Program-made: the position numbers and the translations under genes
Part shown: positions 16,710-24,874 of the stretch, in pieces
How positions within the stretch are numbered: the first letter of the stretch is position 1
Layout of the letters: each line of letters begins with the position of its first letter
Assembly (NCBI RefSeq): GCF_003001675.1
Contig: NZ_PVYW01000029.1
Span: forward strand, 32,456 to 96,455
Origin: Cohnella sp. SGD-V74
GTDB lineage: Bacteria; Bacillota; Bacilli; Paenibacillales; Paenibacillaceae
DNA: 64,000 bases
Reading direction: 5' to 3'
Notes under the pieces: model-generated
Told to the model about the DNA's origin: nothing
Seen by the model: the letters and a program-made list of their open reading frames with translations, nothing else
Database searches by the model: none

Positions 16710-16731
16710 AATATCGAATTTTTACGATATT
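16710..16731 (-). promoter_or_regulatory. Inverted repeat in the rhodanese promoter region
   Basis: AATATCG (16710-16716) and CGATATT (16725-16731) form a perfect 7-bp inverted repeat with an 8-bp spacer, 24 bp before the rhodanese ATG. An extended -10-like TGCATATAA lies just inside it. This is the size and AT content of an ArsR-type repressor site, but the regulator is unknown. Confidence 0.5.
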
Positions 16732-17024
16732 CAATAAATCCTTTGAACTTTACTTTCCCCCTTTGCACTCTCTTCGAACTCTACGTTCTCCTCAAGCCCA
16801 AACCACTCGTCCTTCTGCCTGCAAAAGCTCGTTCCTCTTATCATACCACGCCCAGCCACGATTTCGTTAGTTCCACGCGAGTTGGAATTCCTCCATGATG
16901 TTGTGGTTTTACCCCGCAAGAAAATAAATTTTTACACAAACATGCAATTAAAAACAACCAAAACAAACAAAAGTAACTACAATTAAGTTGTGATCGCACA
17001 TTTAGGAGAAGAGAGGTTGGAGAC
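16732..17024. other. Divergent intergenic region, rhodanese/phnX
   Basis: No gene is visible. The part next to phnX (16925-16985) is very A-rich with repeated AAACAA(C/A) motifs, which could be a DeoR-family operator. I could not identify a confident -35/-10 pair. Confidence 0.4.
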
Positions 17025-17849
17025 ATGACAACCCCATACAAAGGAAACATTCAAGCAGTGATCTTCGATTGGGCCGGAACGATGGTCGATTACGGGTGCT
17101 TTGCGCCTCTGGTCGTCTTCGTGAACGTCTTCCGTGACAAAGGAATCGAAATTACGCCCGAAGAAGCGCGCATTCCCATGGGGATGCTTAAGCGGGATCA
17201 TATTCAAGCCCTTCTGCGCATGGAGCGGATTGAAGCGTTGTGGAGAGATCGCTTCGGCCGGACGCCGACGGAGGCGGATGTCGACGAGCTGTACGCCGAG
17301 TTCGAACCGATGCTGTTCGCGGGCTTGGCGGCTTATACCGATCCCGTGCCCGGCGCGTTGGAGGTCGTCGCGAAGCTGCGTGCGGACGGATTGAAGATCG
17401 GATCGACGACGGGGTATACGGCGGCAATGATGGAAGTGGTCGCCGCAGAGGCCAAGCGCAAAGGCTACGCGCCCGATACGCTCGTGACTCCGAACGACGT
17501 GGCGGCCGGGCGGCCCTATCCGTGGATGTGCTATCGCAACGCGGAGCTGCTCGGCATCCATCCGATGGCCGCTATGGTGAAAGTCGGCGATACGACGAGC
17601 GACGTGCTCGAAGGGGGCAACGCGGGAATGTGGAGCGTGGGCGTCATTAAAGGCGGCAGCGAGCTCGGCTTGTCGGAAGCCGAAGTAGCCGCAATGCCCC
17701 AGACCGAATTGGACCAGCGAATGGAAGCAGTTGCCGAACGGTTCCGCCGGGCGGGCGCGCACTACGTCATCGAGCAGATTGCCGACTTGCCGGCCGTCAT
17801 TGAAGAGATCAACGAGAAAAACGCAGCGGCGAACGAAGGAGCGCAATAA
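17025..17849 (+). CDS. phnX: Phosphonoacetaldehyde hydrolase
   Basis: A HAD-superfamily enzyme that splits phosphonoacetaldehyde into acetaldehyde and phosphate. The nucleophile is Asp15 in IFDWAGTMVDYG, the Schiff-base Lys is Lys56 in MGMLKRDHI (a feature specific to PhnX within the superfamily), the Ser/Thr motif is IGSTTGY, and the C-terminal acid motif is VKVGDTTSDVLEG. Length (274 residues) is normal for the family. It is the first gene of an operon with phnW, 1 bp apart, and a DeoR-type regulator, so the cell can use 2-aminoethylphosphonate as a phosphorus, carbon or nitrogen source. Confidence 0.96.
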   Translation: MTTPYKGNIQAVIFDWAGTMVDYGCFAPLVVFVNVFRDKGIEITPEEARIPMGMLKRDHIQALLRMERIEALWRDRFGRTPTEADVDELYAEFEPMLFAGLAAYTDPVPGALEVVAKLRADGLKIGSTTGYTAAMMEVVAAEAKRKGYAPDTLVTPNDVAAGRPYPWMCYRNAELLGIHPMAAMVKVGDTTSDVLEGGNAGMWSVGVIKGGSELGLSEAEVAAMPQTELDQRMEAVAERFRRAGAHYVIEQIADLPAVIEEINEKNAAANEGAQ

Positions 17850-17850
17850 G

Positions 17851-18972
17851 ATGAACATCGACTTGCTGGACGACAATCCGTACTTGCTGTTGACGCCGGG
17901 ACCGCTTTCGACAAGCAAACGCGTTAAAGCCGCCATGTTGAAGGACTGGTGCACATGGGATAGAGATTATAACGATCTTGTCCAGGAAATCCGTTCGAGG
18001 CTGGTCGCCATGGCTACGACGCAAACCGAACTGTACTCCAGCGTGCTGATGCAAGGAAGCGGCACGTTCTGCGTGGAGTCCGTCATCGGCAGCGCGTTGG
18101 GCGCCGGAGACAAGCTGCTCGTCATAGTCAACGGCGCTTACGGCAGTCGTATCGCTCAGATGGCAGGGGTGCTCGGCATCGATACAGTCGTCCTGGACAG
18201 CGGCGAAGTGGCTCTCCCCGATCTGCGGCGGCTGGAGGCGACGCTTCAAGCCGATGCCGCCATTACACATGTCGCTATCGTTCACTGCGAGACGACAACA
18301 GGCATCTTGAATCCGATCGAAGAAGCCGGGCGCATTGCCAAACAATACGGCAAAATCTTCATCGTAGACGCCATGAGCAGCTTCGGCGGCATTCCTCTCG
18401 ACGTCGCCGACATCGGCATTGACTTCCTGATCAGCAGCGCCAACAAGTGCATTCAGGGCGTGCCGGGATTCGGCTTCATTATCGCCCGGAAGGAACGCTT
18501 GCAAGAGTGCGAAGGCCGGGCCAGATCGCTGTCTCTCGACCTGTACGATCAGTGGCGCCACATGGAGGCGAACGGAGGAAAGTGGAGGTACACGTCCCCA
18601 ACCCACGTCGTGCGTGCCTTCTACGAAGCGCTTCGCGAGCTGCAAGAAGAAGGCGGCCCGAAGGCGCGTTACGAGAGATATGCGCGGAACCAGTCGACGC
18701 TGACTGCCGGCATGCGGGCGCTCGGTTTCCGCACGCTGCTTCCGGACGAACTGCAATCGCCGATCATTACGTCCTTCTACTTCCCAGAGGACCCGCCCTT
18801 TAAATTCGAAGATTTATACAAGCAACTGAAATCGCGGGGATTCGTCATCTACCCGGGCAAAATTTCACACGCCGATACATTCCGCATCGGCAATATCGGA
18901 GAAGTCCGCGAAGAAGACATCCGCAGGCTGATCGCGGCAGTCGGCTCCTGCTATGCACCTGCAATCGAGTAA
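17851..18972 (+). CDS. phnW: 2-aminoethylphosphonate:pyruvate aminotransferase
   Basis: A class-V, fold-type-I PLP aminotransferase of 373 residues that transfers the amino group of 2-aminoethylphosphonate to pyruvate, producing phosphonoacetaldehyde for PhnX, and alanine. Visible: LLTPGPLSTS, QGSGTFCVESVIG, CETTTGILNPI, VDAMSSFGG and the PLP Lys199 in SSANKCIQGVPGFGF. The ATG at 17851 follows AAGGAG by 10 bp. A longer in-frame extension to 17731 would overlap phnX and is not real. It is immediately followed by the regulator gene. Confidence 0.96.
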   Translation: MNIDLLDDNPYLLLTPGPLSTSKRVKAAMLKDWCTWDRDYNDLVQEIRSRLVAMATTQTELYSSVLMQGSGTFCVESVIGSALGAGDKLLVIVNGAYGSRIAQMAGVLGIDTVVLDSGEVALPDLRRLEATLQADAAITHVAIVHCETTTGILNPIEEAGRIAKQYGKIFIVDAMSSFGGIPLDVADIGIDFLISSANKCIQGVPGFGFIIARKERLQECEGRARSLSLDLYDQWRHMEANGGKWRYTSPTHVVRAFYEALRELQEEGGPKARYERYARNQSTLTAGMRALGFRTLLPDELQSPIITSFYFPEDPPFKFEDLYKQLKSRGFVIYPGKISHADTFRIGNIGEVREEDIRRLIAAVGSCYAPAIE

Positions 18973-18994
18973 TGTATGAAAGGAGACTCCCCCA

Positions 18995-19780
18995 TTGTCA
19001 CTCATAGGAGAAGAACGAAAAGCGATCATTCTGGATCAGCTGAATATGGAAGGCCAAGTCAAAACGTTCGAATTGGTCAAGAAGCTTGGCGTGTCTTCCG
19101 AGACGATCCGCCGATATCTGGAAGAGCTCGAAGAAGAGAACCGGTTGAAACGCGTCTACGGCGGAGCCGTCAAAATCAATCTGAGCGCGGAGGAACCTTC
19201 CTACTTGAAACGGGAGGTGCTCCATGCCGAGGAGAAACAGCGCATCGGCCGGGCGGCGGCTTCTCTCGTCGAAGATAACGACGTCGTCTTCATCGACGAC
19301 GGCACGACGCCTCTGCAGATGATCCAGTTTCTGATGAACAAGTCGAACTTGACGGTGTTGACGATGTCTTTGCCGGCCTTGCACCAGTTGGTCGAATACA
19401 AGAACAGAGATTTGTTCTCCGGAGACATCTACCTGATCGGCGGCAAGGTCAATGCGATGCATTCCCGGGTGACCGGCCCGATTGCGGAGAAGATCGTATC
19501 GCTGTTCCATGCGGACAAAGCCTTCATTTCTATCGACGGCATCGTGCTGAACAAAGGCATTACCTCGTTCGATGCGGAACGGGGACAGCTTGTCTCCCGG
19601 GTGATCGAGAACGCCAAGCAGACGATCGTCATGACGGACAGCTCGAAAATCGGATTGACCCAGCTGTACCTGATGGCCGGCTGGCGCGACGTAGATATCG
19701 TGATCAGCGACGTATCCGTTCCGAAGGGCTGGAGGCAGACGCTGGACGAGATGGGCGTCGACTGGATATGGGCGCAATAA
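18995..19780 (+). CDS. DeoR-family transcriptional regulator
   Basis: The N-terminal DeoR HTH (ERKAIILDQLNMEGQVKTFELVKKLGVSSETIRRYLEELEEENRLKRVYGGAV) is followed by a DeoRC sensor domain (FIDDGTTPLQMIQFL, LTVLTMSLPALHQL, FISIDGI..NKGITSFD, MTDSSKIG). Start is TTG at 18995 after GGAG. As the last gene of the phnX-phnW operon it probably regulates the pathway by sensing a phosphorylated or phosphonate intermediate. The A-rich AAACAA repeats before phnX are a possible binding site. Ligand unproven. Confidence 0.9.
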   Translation: MSLIGEERKAIILDQLNMEGQVKTFELVKKLGVSSETIRRYLEELEEENRLKRVYGGAVKINLSAEEPSYLKREVLHAEEKQRIGRAAASLVEDNDVVFIDDGTTPLQMIQFLMNKSNLTVLTMSLPALHQLVEYKNRDLFSGDIYLIGGKVNAMHSRVTGPIAEKIVSLFHADKAFISIDGIVLNKGITSFDAERGQLVSRVIENAKQTIVMTDSSKIGLTQLYLMAGWRDVDIVISDVSVPKGWRQTLDEMGVDWIWAQ

Positions 19781-19782
19781 AA

Positions 19783-19817
19783 CAAGCGCCGATCCGGTGT
19801 CCCGGCGGCGCCGCTTG
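19783..19817. terminator. Possible bidirectional terminator
   Basis: CAAGCG (19783-19788) pairs with CGCTTG (19812-19817), with an inner CCG/CGG stem. There is no strong T run. It lies between the convergent DeoR and MFS genes. Confidence 0.45.
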
Positions 19818-19835
19818 CTTTGACCTGATCCCGCT

Positions 19836-21035
19836 TTACCCGGCGACAATCCCAGCTCCGGCCCTGGCCCGCTCCAACCCCTTAGCCGACAGCAGCGCCC
19901 ATACGATGACCGCCAGCATAAGAACGGCAAAGCCCGCGAACAGCCAACGCGTCGCCTCCATGCCGTAGTCGTCCAGGAACCAGCCGGTCAAGCGAGGCAT
20001 CAGCGCCCCGCCGATTCCGCCGAACGCCATCAGCAGGCTCGTCGTGCGCTCGGTCATCCCCGGCACGGCCCGGTTGGCGAAGACGAGCGCGATCGCGAAC
20101 ATCCCCGACATCGCCAATCCCGCGAGGCACGTCAGCGCGAAAGTCGCCCAGGTGCCGCTGAAGCCGCCCATCAACAAGAAGATCAGTGCCGCCGCCAGAC
20201 AAGTTACGAGCATATATACGCCGCCGCCCCAGCGGTCGGCCGCTTGTCCCGACACCACTCTTCCGACCGCCATCGCTCCCCAGAACAAGCTGAGCGACAG
20301 GGATGCCGACGACTCGGACAGGCCGTTCTGGTTCACCAGAAGCGACGGGAGATAATGCACGAAGCTCATCTCCAGCCCGACATAGACGGCGAAGAACACG
20401 GAGCAAGCCGCCAGCACGACCAACGACCTTCCCCGGTTCGGCATGCCCCGCAGCCCTGCCCCGGAATGCGCCGCGCTCTCGACGGGACGGTCCAGAATGG
20501 TCGGCCAGAAGAACAACCAAGCCGCCAACGTGATGAGAGCCAGCCCGCCGACAAGCGCGAACGCCGCTTCCCAGTTTCCGCCGGAAATAAGCGCGGCGCC
20601 GGCGAACGGCATCAGCAGCGCGCCCACGCCGAAGAAAATTTCGACTCTGCTCATCGCTACGTTCGCGTTGCCCATGGCGGAGCCTATTATGAAAGAGCCG
20701 ACGACCGCCTCCGTCGTCCCGAACCCGAATCCGGCGAACGGCGCCGCCGTCAGCATCACGCTCCACGACGGTTGAAACGCATAGATGATCTCCGCGACGG
20801 CCATAATTCCAAGCGCGCCGAGCAGCAGCGGCTTCTTGCCGATCCGCCCCATCAGCCACGGAGCAAGCGTAATACCGATCATACCGCCCAGGAACTGATT
20901 CATGACCAGTTGTCCGCCATCCCCGTACTTGATCCCGTATGCCGCGACCATCGGCTCCATGACGGTGCCGACGACCAGTTGCCCGATCCCTACTACCAAG
21001 TATGCGATACATCCCAAGAAGACCAGTCTGCCCAC
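19836..21035 (-). CDS. Major facilitator superfamily transporter
   Basis: A 399-residue protein with about 12 hydrophobic helices in two six-helix halves. The loop 2-3 region has LAPWLMGRIGKKPLLLGALG, the MFS G-x-x-D-R-x-G-like signature in a weaker form, and the second half repeats it with SGQAADRWGGGVY. It starts at ATG 21035 and is convergent with the phosphonate operon. It may be unrelated, or it may supply the phosphonate uptake that the operon otherwise lacks; the family assignment does not give a substrate. It could equally be a drug or metabolite exporter. Confidence 0.88.
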   Translation of the reverse strand: MGRLVFLGCIAYLVVGIGQLVVGTVMEPMVAAYGIKYGDGGQLVMNQFLGGMIGITLAPWLMGRIGKKPLLLGALGIMAVAEIIYAFQPSWSVMLTAAPFAGFGFGTTEAVVGSFIIGSAMGNANVAMSRVEIFFGVGALLMPFAGAALISGGNWEAAFALVGGLALITLAAWLFFWPTILDRPVESAAHSGAGLRGMPNRGRSLVVLAACSVFFAVYVGLEMSFVHYLPSLLVNQNGLSESSASLSLSLFWGAMAVGRVVSGQAADRWGGGVYMLVTCLAAALIFLLMGGFSGTWATFALTCLAGLAMSGMFAIALVFANRAVPGMTERTTSLLMAFGGIGGALMPRLTGWFLDDYGMEATRWLFAGFAVLMLAVIVWALLSAKGLERARAGAGIVAG

Positions 21036-21149
21036 GATTCGCTATCTCCTTTATCTAAGTCCAATTCCCCTATCATACCACGTTCGCCCTCATCTATAAT
21101 AGAACGTGGAACGGGTCCAGGAAGCCCGCGACAAGCCGGAAGGAGAGAA

Positions 21150-21650
21150 ATGATGAGCCATCTCGCACCACCCCCGCTAACGCTGGAGCCGATGACCGAA
21201 CAGGATGGACGGGAGGTATGCCGCTGGCGCTACCCCGAGCCCTACCACCTGTTCAGGTGGCCGCCTTGGGACGACATGGTCAAGCACGAACGGGAATTCG
21301 GGGATCCTCATATCCGCTCCCGCCAATACTTGTCCGTAAGAGCCCCCGATGACGAGCGGTTGATCGGATACGTGCAGCTGTTCCCGATGGAGCGAACGGT
21401 TCGGATCGGCATGGGCTTGCGCCCCGATTGCTGCGACCGGGGCTGGGGAGTTCATCTGACCCGGCTGGTCGTGCAGGAAGCGGCTCGCAGGCGGCCCGAT
21501 GCGGAAATCGACCTGGAAGTGGAGAAATGGAACCGCCGCGCAATCCGGACCTACGAGAAGGCGGGGTTCGTCGTCACGGATCAATACGACCGCAGAGCCA
21601 CGCACGGAATCGTCAGCGTGTACTGCATGGTATGGCGGGGAATGGCATAA
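21150..21650 (+). CDS. GNAT-family N-acetyltransferase
   Basis: A 166-residue acetyltransferase. LTLEPMTEQDGREVCRWRYPEPYHLF opens the fold, IGMGLRPDCCDRGWGVHLTRLVVQEA is the acetyl-CoA loop, and NRRAIRTYEKAGF is motif B. The start codon ATG 21150 lies just after GGAAGGAGAG; another ATG follows directly at 21153. A much longer frame upstream is antisense to the MFS gene and not real. The domain resembles RimJ/RimL-type and aminoglycoside-type GNATs, so the substrate is open. Confidence 0.88.
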   Translation: MMSHLAPPPLTLEPMTEQDGREVCRWRYPEPYHLFRWPPWDDMVKHEREFGDPHIRSRQYLSVRAPDDERLIGYVQLFPMERTVRIGMGLRPDCCDRGWGVHLTRLVVQEAARRRPDAEIDLEVEKWNRRAIRTYEKAGFVVTDQYDRRATHGIVSVYCMVWRGMA

Positions 21651-21762
21651 CCGCCAAGCCCCCTTCATAGAACTATAGAGAACAACCAAGAATGAGTTTG
21701 CTCCTGTCAGGCAGTTTCACCAGAAAAGGGCGTTAAACCCCTATTAAGGAGGCTGTAACTGA

Positions 21763-21966
21763 ATGAAGGCGCTAAACGTCATTAGCCTGATCCTTGTCAT
21801 CCTGGGAGGGTTGAACTGGCTGTCGGTCGGCTTGTTCGAGTACGACGTCGTAAGTGAACTCTTCGGCGGTGCGGACGAGGTCGGCTCGAAGATCGTGTAT
21901 ATCATCGTCGGAATCGCGGCGCTGTACACGATCGCCCTTCTTCCGAAGGTCGCCAAGGACGACTAG
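21763..21966 (+). CDS. DUF378 family small membrane protein
   Basis: A 67-residue protein with two membrane helices: the first contains LNVISLILVILGGLNWLSVGLF (the GGLNW motif is diagnostic of DUF378), the second VYIIVGIAALYTIALL. It has a strong AAGGAGG ribosome site. Function is not known for this family; it is common in bacilli. Confidence 0.9.
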   Translation: MKALNVISLILVILGGLNWLSVGLFEYDVVSELFGGADEVGSKIVYIIVGIAALYTIALLPKVAKDD

Positions 21967-21987
21967 AGAGAAGAACGGAACCTGGCT

Positions 21988-22040
21988 GCGGAATCTCCCG
22001 GCGTCATGCCGCCGGGAAGACTCCGCGGCCTCATTTTTTT
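21988..22040. terminator. Bidirectional terminator
   Basis: Nested stems GCGGA/TCCGC and TCCCGGCG/CGCCGGGA are followed by a run of seven Ts. It separates the DUF378 gene from the convergent pterin dehydratase gene. Confidence 0.85.
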
Positions 22041-22329
22041 ACAACCGGTCGTAAGCCAGCGCCGATTCCACGTCCAGAGAGGTCAGTCCCCCGGAATGCC
22101 ACGTCGTCAGCCGCAGCGTCACCCGCTTGTAGTCGATGCCGATCAACGGGTGATGATTGTGCTCCTCCGCGATAGCCGCGACCTTGCCCACGAACGCGAT
22201 CGCCTCCATGAAGGATGGAAATACCCTTTTTCGGACGAGCCATTTGCCATCCTCCTCGACCTTCCACCCTTCCAGCTGAAGCAGCGCTTCCTCCAGCTCT
22301 TTTTCCGTCAACAACGGTCGTTTCCCCAT
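22039..22329 (-). CDS. 4a-hydroxytetrahydrobiopterin dehydratase
   Basis: A 96-residue pterin-4-alpha-carbinolamine dehydratase. The active-site signature EEHNHHPLIGIDYKRVTLRLTTW is intact, and the preceding FPSFMEAIAFVGKVAAIAE helix is typical. It dehydrates 4a-hydroxytetrahydropterin during pterin cofactor recycling, normally for aromatic amino-acid hydroxylases. No hydroxylase gene is in the window, so here it may serve folate or molybdopterin-related metabolism. Monocistronic as far as can be seen. Confidence 0.93.
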   Translation of the reverse strand: MGKRPLLTEKELEEALLQLEGWKVEEDGKWLVRKRVFPSFMEAIAFVGKVAAIAEEHNHHPLIGIDYKRVTLRLTTWHSGGLTSLDVESALAYDRL

Positions 22330-22525
22330 GCTCGGCCTCCTTCGTTCTGCTTTCTCTCCCTTCCCTTTCGCCCTTCCCGCGGGTCGACCTTGCGACGAAT
22401 TTGCGAAAAAGAAGGTTCTCCTCTAAAGCTTTCGCCCTTCCCTGTCGATAAAACTATTATCGTGTCGGCTGTAAGTGCAAGCTCCTGTCGCGTACATAAC
22501 ATTCTTCCATATATCGGGGTGTACG

Positions 22526-23332
22526 ATGAAAAATTCAATCTTCATTGGTTTGGCTCTTGGTCTGGTCGCTCTTGTTTTCGGGATGTATTTGAAAGGCGCT
22601 CCGATCATCAATCTGGTCAACAATCCGGCCGCCTACATCATCATTCTTGTCGGGACCGCCGCGTCCGTCTTCGTGGCCTTTCCGATGTCGGACCTCGCCA
22701 AAGTGCCCAAGCTGTTCAAGCTGATCTTCTCCGAGCCCAAGCTTATCGCTCGCGAGAGAGTCATCGAGATGTTTACGGAATGGGCGACGATTACGCGCCG
22801 CGAAGGCTTGCTTGCTCTGGAAGCCCGCGTAGACGAGATCGAAGATCCGTTCTTGAAGAACGGCATGAGAATGATCATCGACGGCAACGAGCAGGATTTC
22901 GTTCGCGACGTTCTGCTGGAGGATATCTCGACGACGGAAGAGCGTCACCGCGCCGGCGCTCAGATCTTCTCCCAAGCCGGTATGTACGCTCCGACGCTCG
23001 GGGTGCTCGGAGCGGTTATCGGACTGATCGCCGCGCTGGGCAATCTCGCTGACATGAACGCGCTGGCCCATGCCATCGCCGCCGCGTTTATCGCCACGCT
23101 GCTCGGTATTTTCACGGGTTACGTGTTATGGCATCCGATGTCCAACAGGTTGAAGCGCCTTTCCAAACGCGAGGTCGACTTGAAGCTGATGATGGTGGAA
23201 GGGCTTCTCTCGATTCAGTCGGGCGTATCCACGATCGCCATCCAGCAGAAGCTTCTCGTGTTCCTGACTCCTACGGAGCGGCTGGCGTTCACCGAGAAGG
23301 AGGACGAACAGCGTGAGCAAAAAACGGCATGA
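22526..23332 (+). CDS. motA: Flagellar motor stator protein MotA
   Basis: A 268-residue stator subunit with four membrane helices. The functionally important Pro lies in TM3 (YAPTLGVLGAVIGLIAAL), TM4 follows (AIAAAFIATLLGIFTGYVLW), and the cytoplasmic loop carries the charged residues that contact FliG (RREGLLALEARVDEIEDPFL). The ATG at 22526 is preceded by GGGGTG; an upstream in-frame extension has no ribosome site. It overlaps motB by 20 bp. With MotB it forms the ion channel that powers flagellar rotation. Confidence 0.95.
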   Translation: MKNSIFIGLALGLVALVFGMYLKGAPIINLVNNPAAYIIILVGTAASVFVAFPMSDLAKVPKLFKLIFSEPKLIARERVIEMFTEWATITRREGLLALEARVDEIEDPFLKNGMRMIIDGNEQDFVRDVLLEDISTTEERHRAGAQIFSQAGMYAPTLGVLGAVIGLIAALGNLADMNALAHAIAAAFIATLLGIFTGYVLWHPMSNRLKRLSKREVDLKLMMVEGLLSIQSGVSTIAIQQKLLVFLTPTERLAFTEKEDEQREQKTA

Positions 23333-24143
23333 ACATCATGAGGAGCACGCGGACGAGTCCTGGCTCCTTCCCTATTCCGACCTGATGACCTTGCTGCTGG
23401 CGCTGTTCATCGTTCTATATGCGTCCAGCTCGGTCAATATCTCCAAGCTGGAAGAATTGAGTCAAGCGTTCAAATCGGCGCTCAGCTCCGGCATCGGCGT
23501 TCTGGACGGCGGCTCCATTACGGAAGACGACCAGTTGAAACGCCGTACCGACGACATTCAGAACCGTCTCGACAACGGACGGAAGAACAAGACTCGCGCA
23601 GTGCTGCAGCAAGAAGAGCAAGAAAATTTGGAAAAGCTGAAGGAAAATCTGGATCAATATATCGAGAAGAACGGTTTGTCCACACAGCTTGAGACGCAGT
23701 TGAATCAATCGCAGCTGCTGATCACGATCCGGGATAACGCCCTGTTCGCTTCCGGCAGCGCCACCATCAAGCCTGAGTCGCAGAAGCTGGCCGCAGCGAT
23801 TGGTACGATGCTCGAACAATACCCGGATTATGAAGTCCAGGTGAAGGGACATACCGACAACCAGCCGATCAATACCTTCGAGTTCCCGTCCAACTACGAG
23901 CTCAGCTCCAAACGGGCCATCAACTTCATGAAGATTCTGCTCGAGAACGAAGCTTTCGATCCGAAGCAATTCAGCGCGACCGGCTACGCGGAATTCCACC
24001 CGCTGGAGAGCAACGCCACCGAAGCCGGCAGAGCCGTAAACCGCAGAGTCGAGGTTTCCATTCTGCGGCACTACGTCGAACCGACCGAAGGCAGCCAGTC
24101 GATCTCGGTGAACGCAAGCGAAGCCCAAGCTGCATCTGAATAA
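23313..24143 (+). CDS. motB: Flagellar motor stator protein MotB
   Basis: A 276-residue protein. One membrane helix contains the ion-binding Asp23 (PYSDLMTLLLALFIVLYASSS). A plug/linker and then an OmpA-like peptidoglycan-binding domain follow (VQVKGHTDNQPIN, NYELSSKRAINFMKILL, FSATGYAEFHPLESN). It starts at GTG 23313 within the end of motA, consistent with translational coupling. It anchors the stator to the cell wall. The membrane helix resembles proton-type MotB more than sodium-type MotS, but this is a judgement by eye. Confidence 0.95.
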   Translation: MSKKRHEHHEEHADESWLLPYSDLMTLLLALFIVLYASSSVNISKLEELSQAFKSALSSGIGVLDGGSITEDDQLKRRTDDIQNRLDNGRKNKTRAVLQQEEQENLEKLKENLDQYIEKNGLSTQLETQLNQSQLLITIRDNALFASGSATIKPESQKLAAAIGTMLEQYPDYEVQVKGHTDNQPINTFEFPSNYELSSKRAINFMKILLENEAFDPKQFSATGYAEFHPLESNATEAGRAVNRRVEVSILRHYVEPTEGSQSISVNASEAQAASE

Positions 24144-24150
24144 ACTTACG

Positions 24151-24189
24151 GAACGCCCGGAGATGGTCTCTCCGCGGCGTTCTTTTTTT
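24151..24189. terminator. Terminator of the motAB operon
   Basis: GAACGCC (24151-24157) pairs with GGCGTTC (24176-24182), with an inner CGGAGA/TCTCCG stem, and is followed by seven Ts. Confidence 0.88.
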
Positions 24190-24872
24190 CATTGCTTGCC
24201 GAACAGCCGCTTGCCGAACAGCCGCTTGCCTTCGTACAGATGCGTTCCCGCAGCCGCATCGCTTCGCGCGGCGCGAACCATCGCGGCCGCCACGGAGTCC
24301 GCCTGAACGGCCTTATACTTGGCCAAGGGGCCGGCGAGCAGAGGATTGAGCGGTTTCATCGCATAACCGAAGAATCGTTCTCCCCTGCGGTACTCCTGAC
24401 GCTCCCCGAGCAGCAGCGAAGGACGGAATACATGCAGCTCCGGTATCCCCAGCTTCTCCAAGTCCCGCTCCAGCTCTCCCTTCACGCGGCTGTAGAAAAT
24501 CGAAGACGAGGCCGAAGCCCCGACCGCGGAGACCAGCAGGAATCGCTTGCCTCCGGATGCCGCCGCTTGCCTGCCAAGCGCCATCGGGTAGTCGTAATCG
24601 ACCCGGCGGAACGCCTCTCGCGTTCCGGCCGTCCTGATCGTCGTGCCCAGCGCGCAGTACCAATCGTCCGCCGCCGTATCCGCCAGCGCCCCCGGGAGGT
24701 TGTCCACAGTGACTTCGACCTGCTCGAGCTTGGGATGGCTGATCGGCAGCGGCTTCCGGACGAAGGCGACGACGCGGCCATAGCCGGGATCGTCCAGCAG
24801 CCGGCGAAGCAGGCAAGAGCCGACCAGTCCGGAAGCGCCGGCGATTGCCGCCGTTGTTGATGAAGAAGTCAT
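24189..24872 (-). CDS. NAD(P)-binding atypical SDR protein (HTATIP2/YwnB-like)
   Basis: A 227-residue Rossmann-fold protein with IAGASGLVGSCLL (GASGLVG at residues 13-19), LGTTIRTAGTREAFRRVDYDY, FLLVSAVGAS and YSRVKGELERDL with the YxxxK pair. This matches the HTATIP2-like atypical SDR group, thought to act as oxidoreductases or redox sensors. The C-terminus ends KRLFGKRLFGKQ, encoded by a 15-bp tandem duplication, a recent slippage event. Its start is 2 bp after the stop of the upstream gene, so the two form an operon. Confidence 0.85.
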   Translation of the reverse strand: MTSSSTTAAIAGASGLVGSCLLRRLLDDPGYGRVVAFVRKPLPISHPKLEQVEVTVDNLPGALADTAADDWYCALGTTIRTAGTREAFRRVDYDYPMALGRQAAASGGKRFLLVSAVGASASSSIFYSRVKGELERDLEKLGIPELHVFRPSLLLGERQEYRRGERFFGYAMKPLNPLLAGPLAKYKAVQADSVAAAMVRAARSDAAAGTHLYEGKRLFGKRLFGKQ

Positions 24873-24874
24873 CC

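Noticed and set aside
15690..16898. 402-codon plus-strand open frame across the rhodanese gene
   Set aside because: It is antisense to a complete rhodanese with intact motifs, is Arg/Pro/His-rich, and has no recognisable domain; it is a GC-driven shadow frame.
16983..18756. Two long minus-strand frames opposite phnX and phnW
   Set aside because: They mirror well-conserved phosphonate genes, lack ribosome sites and have shadow-like composition.
20244..21149. Long N-terminal extension of the GNAT gene at 21150
   Set aside because: The extension is antisense to the MFS transporter; the GNAT fold and ribosome site begin at 21150.
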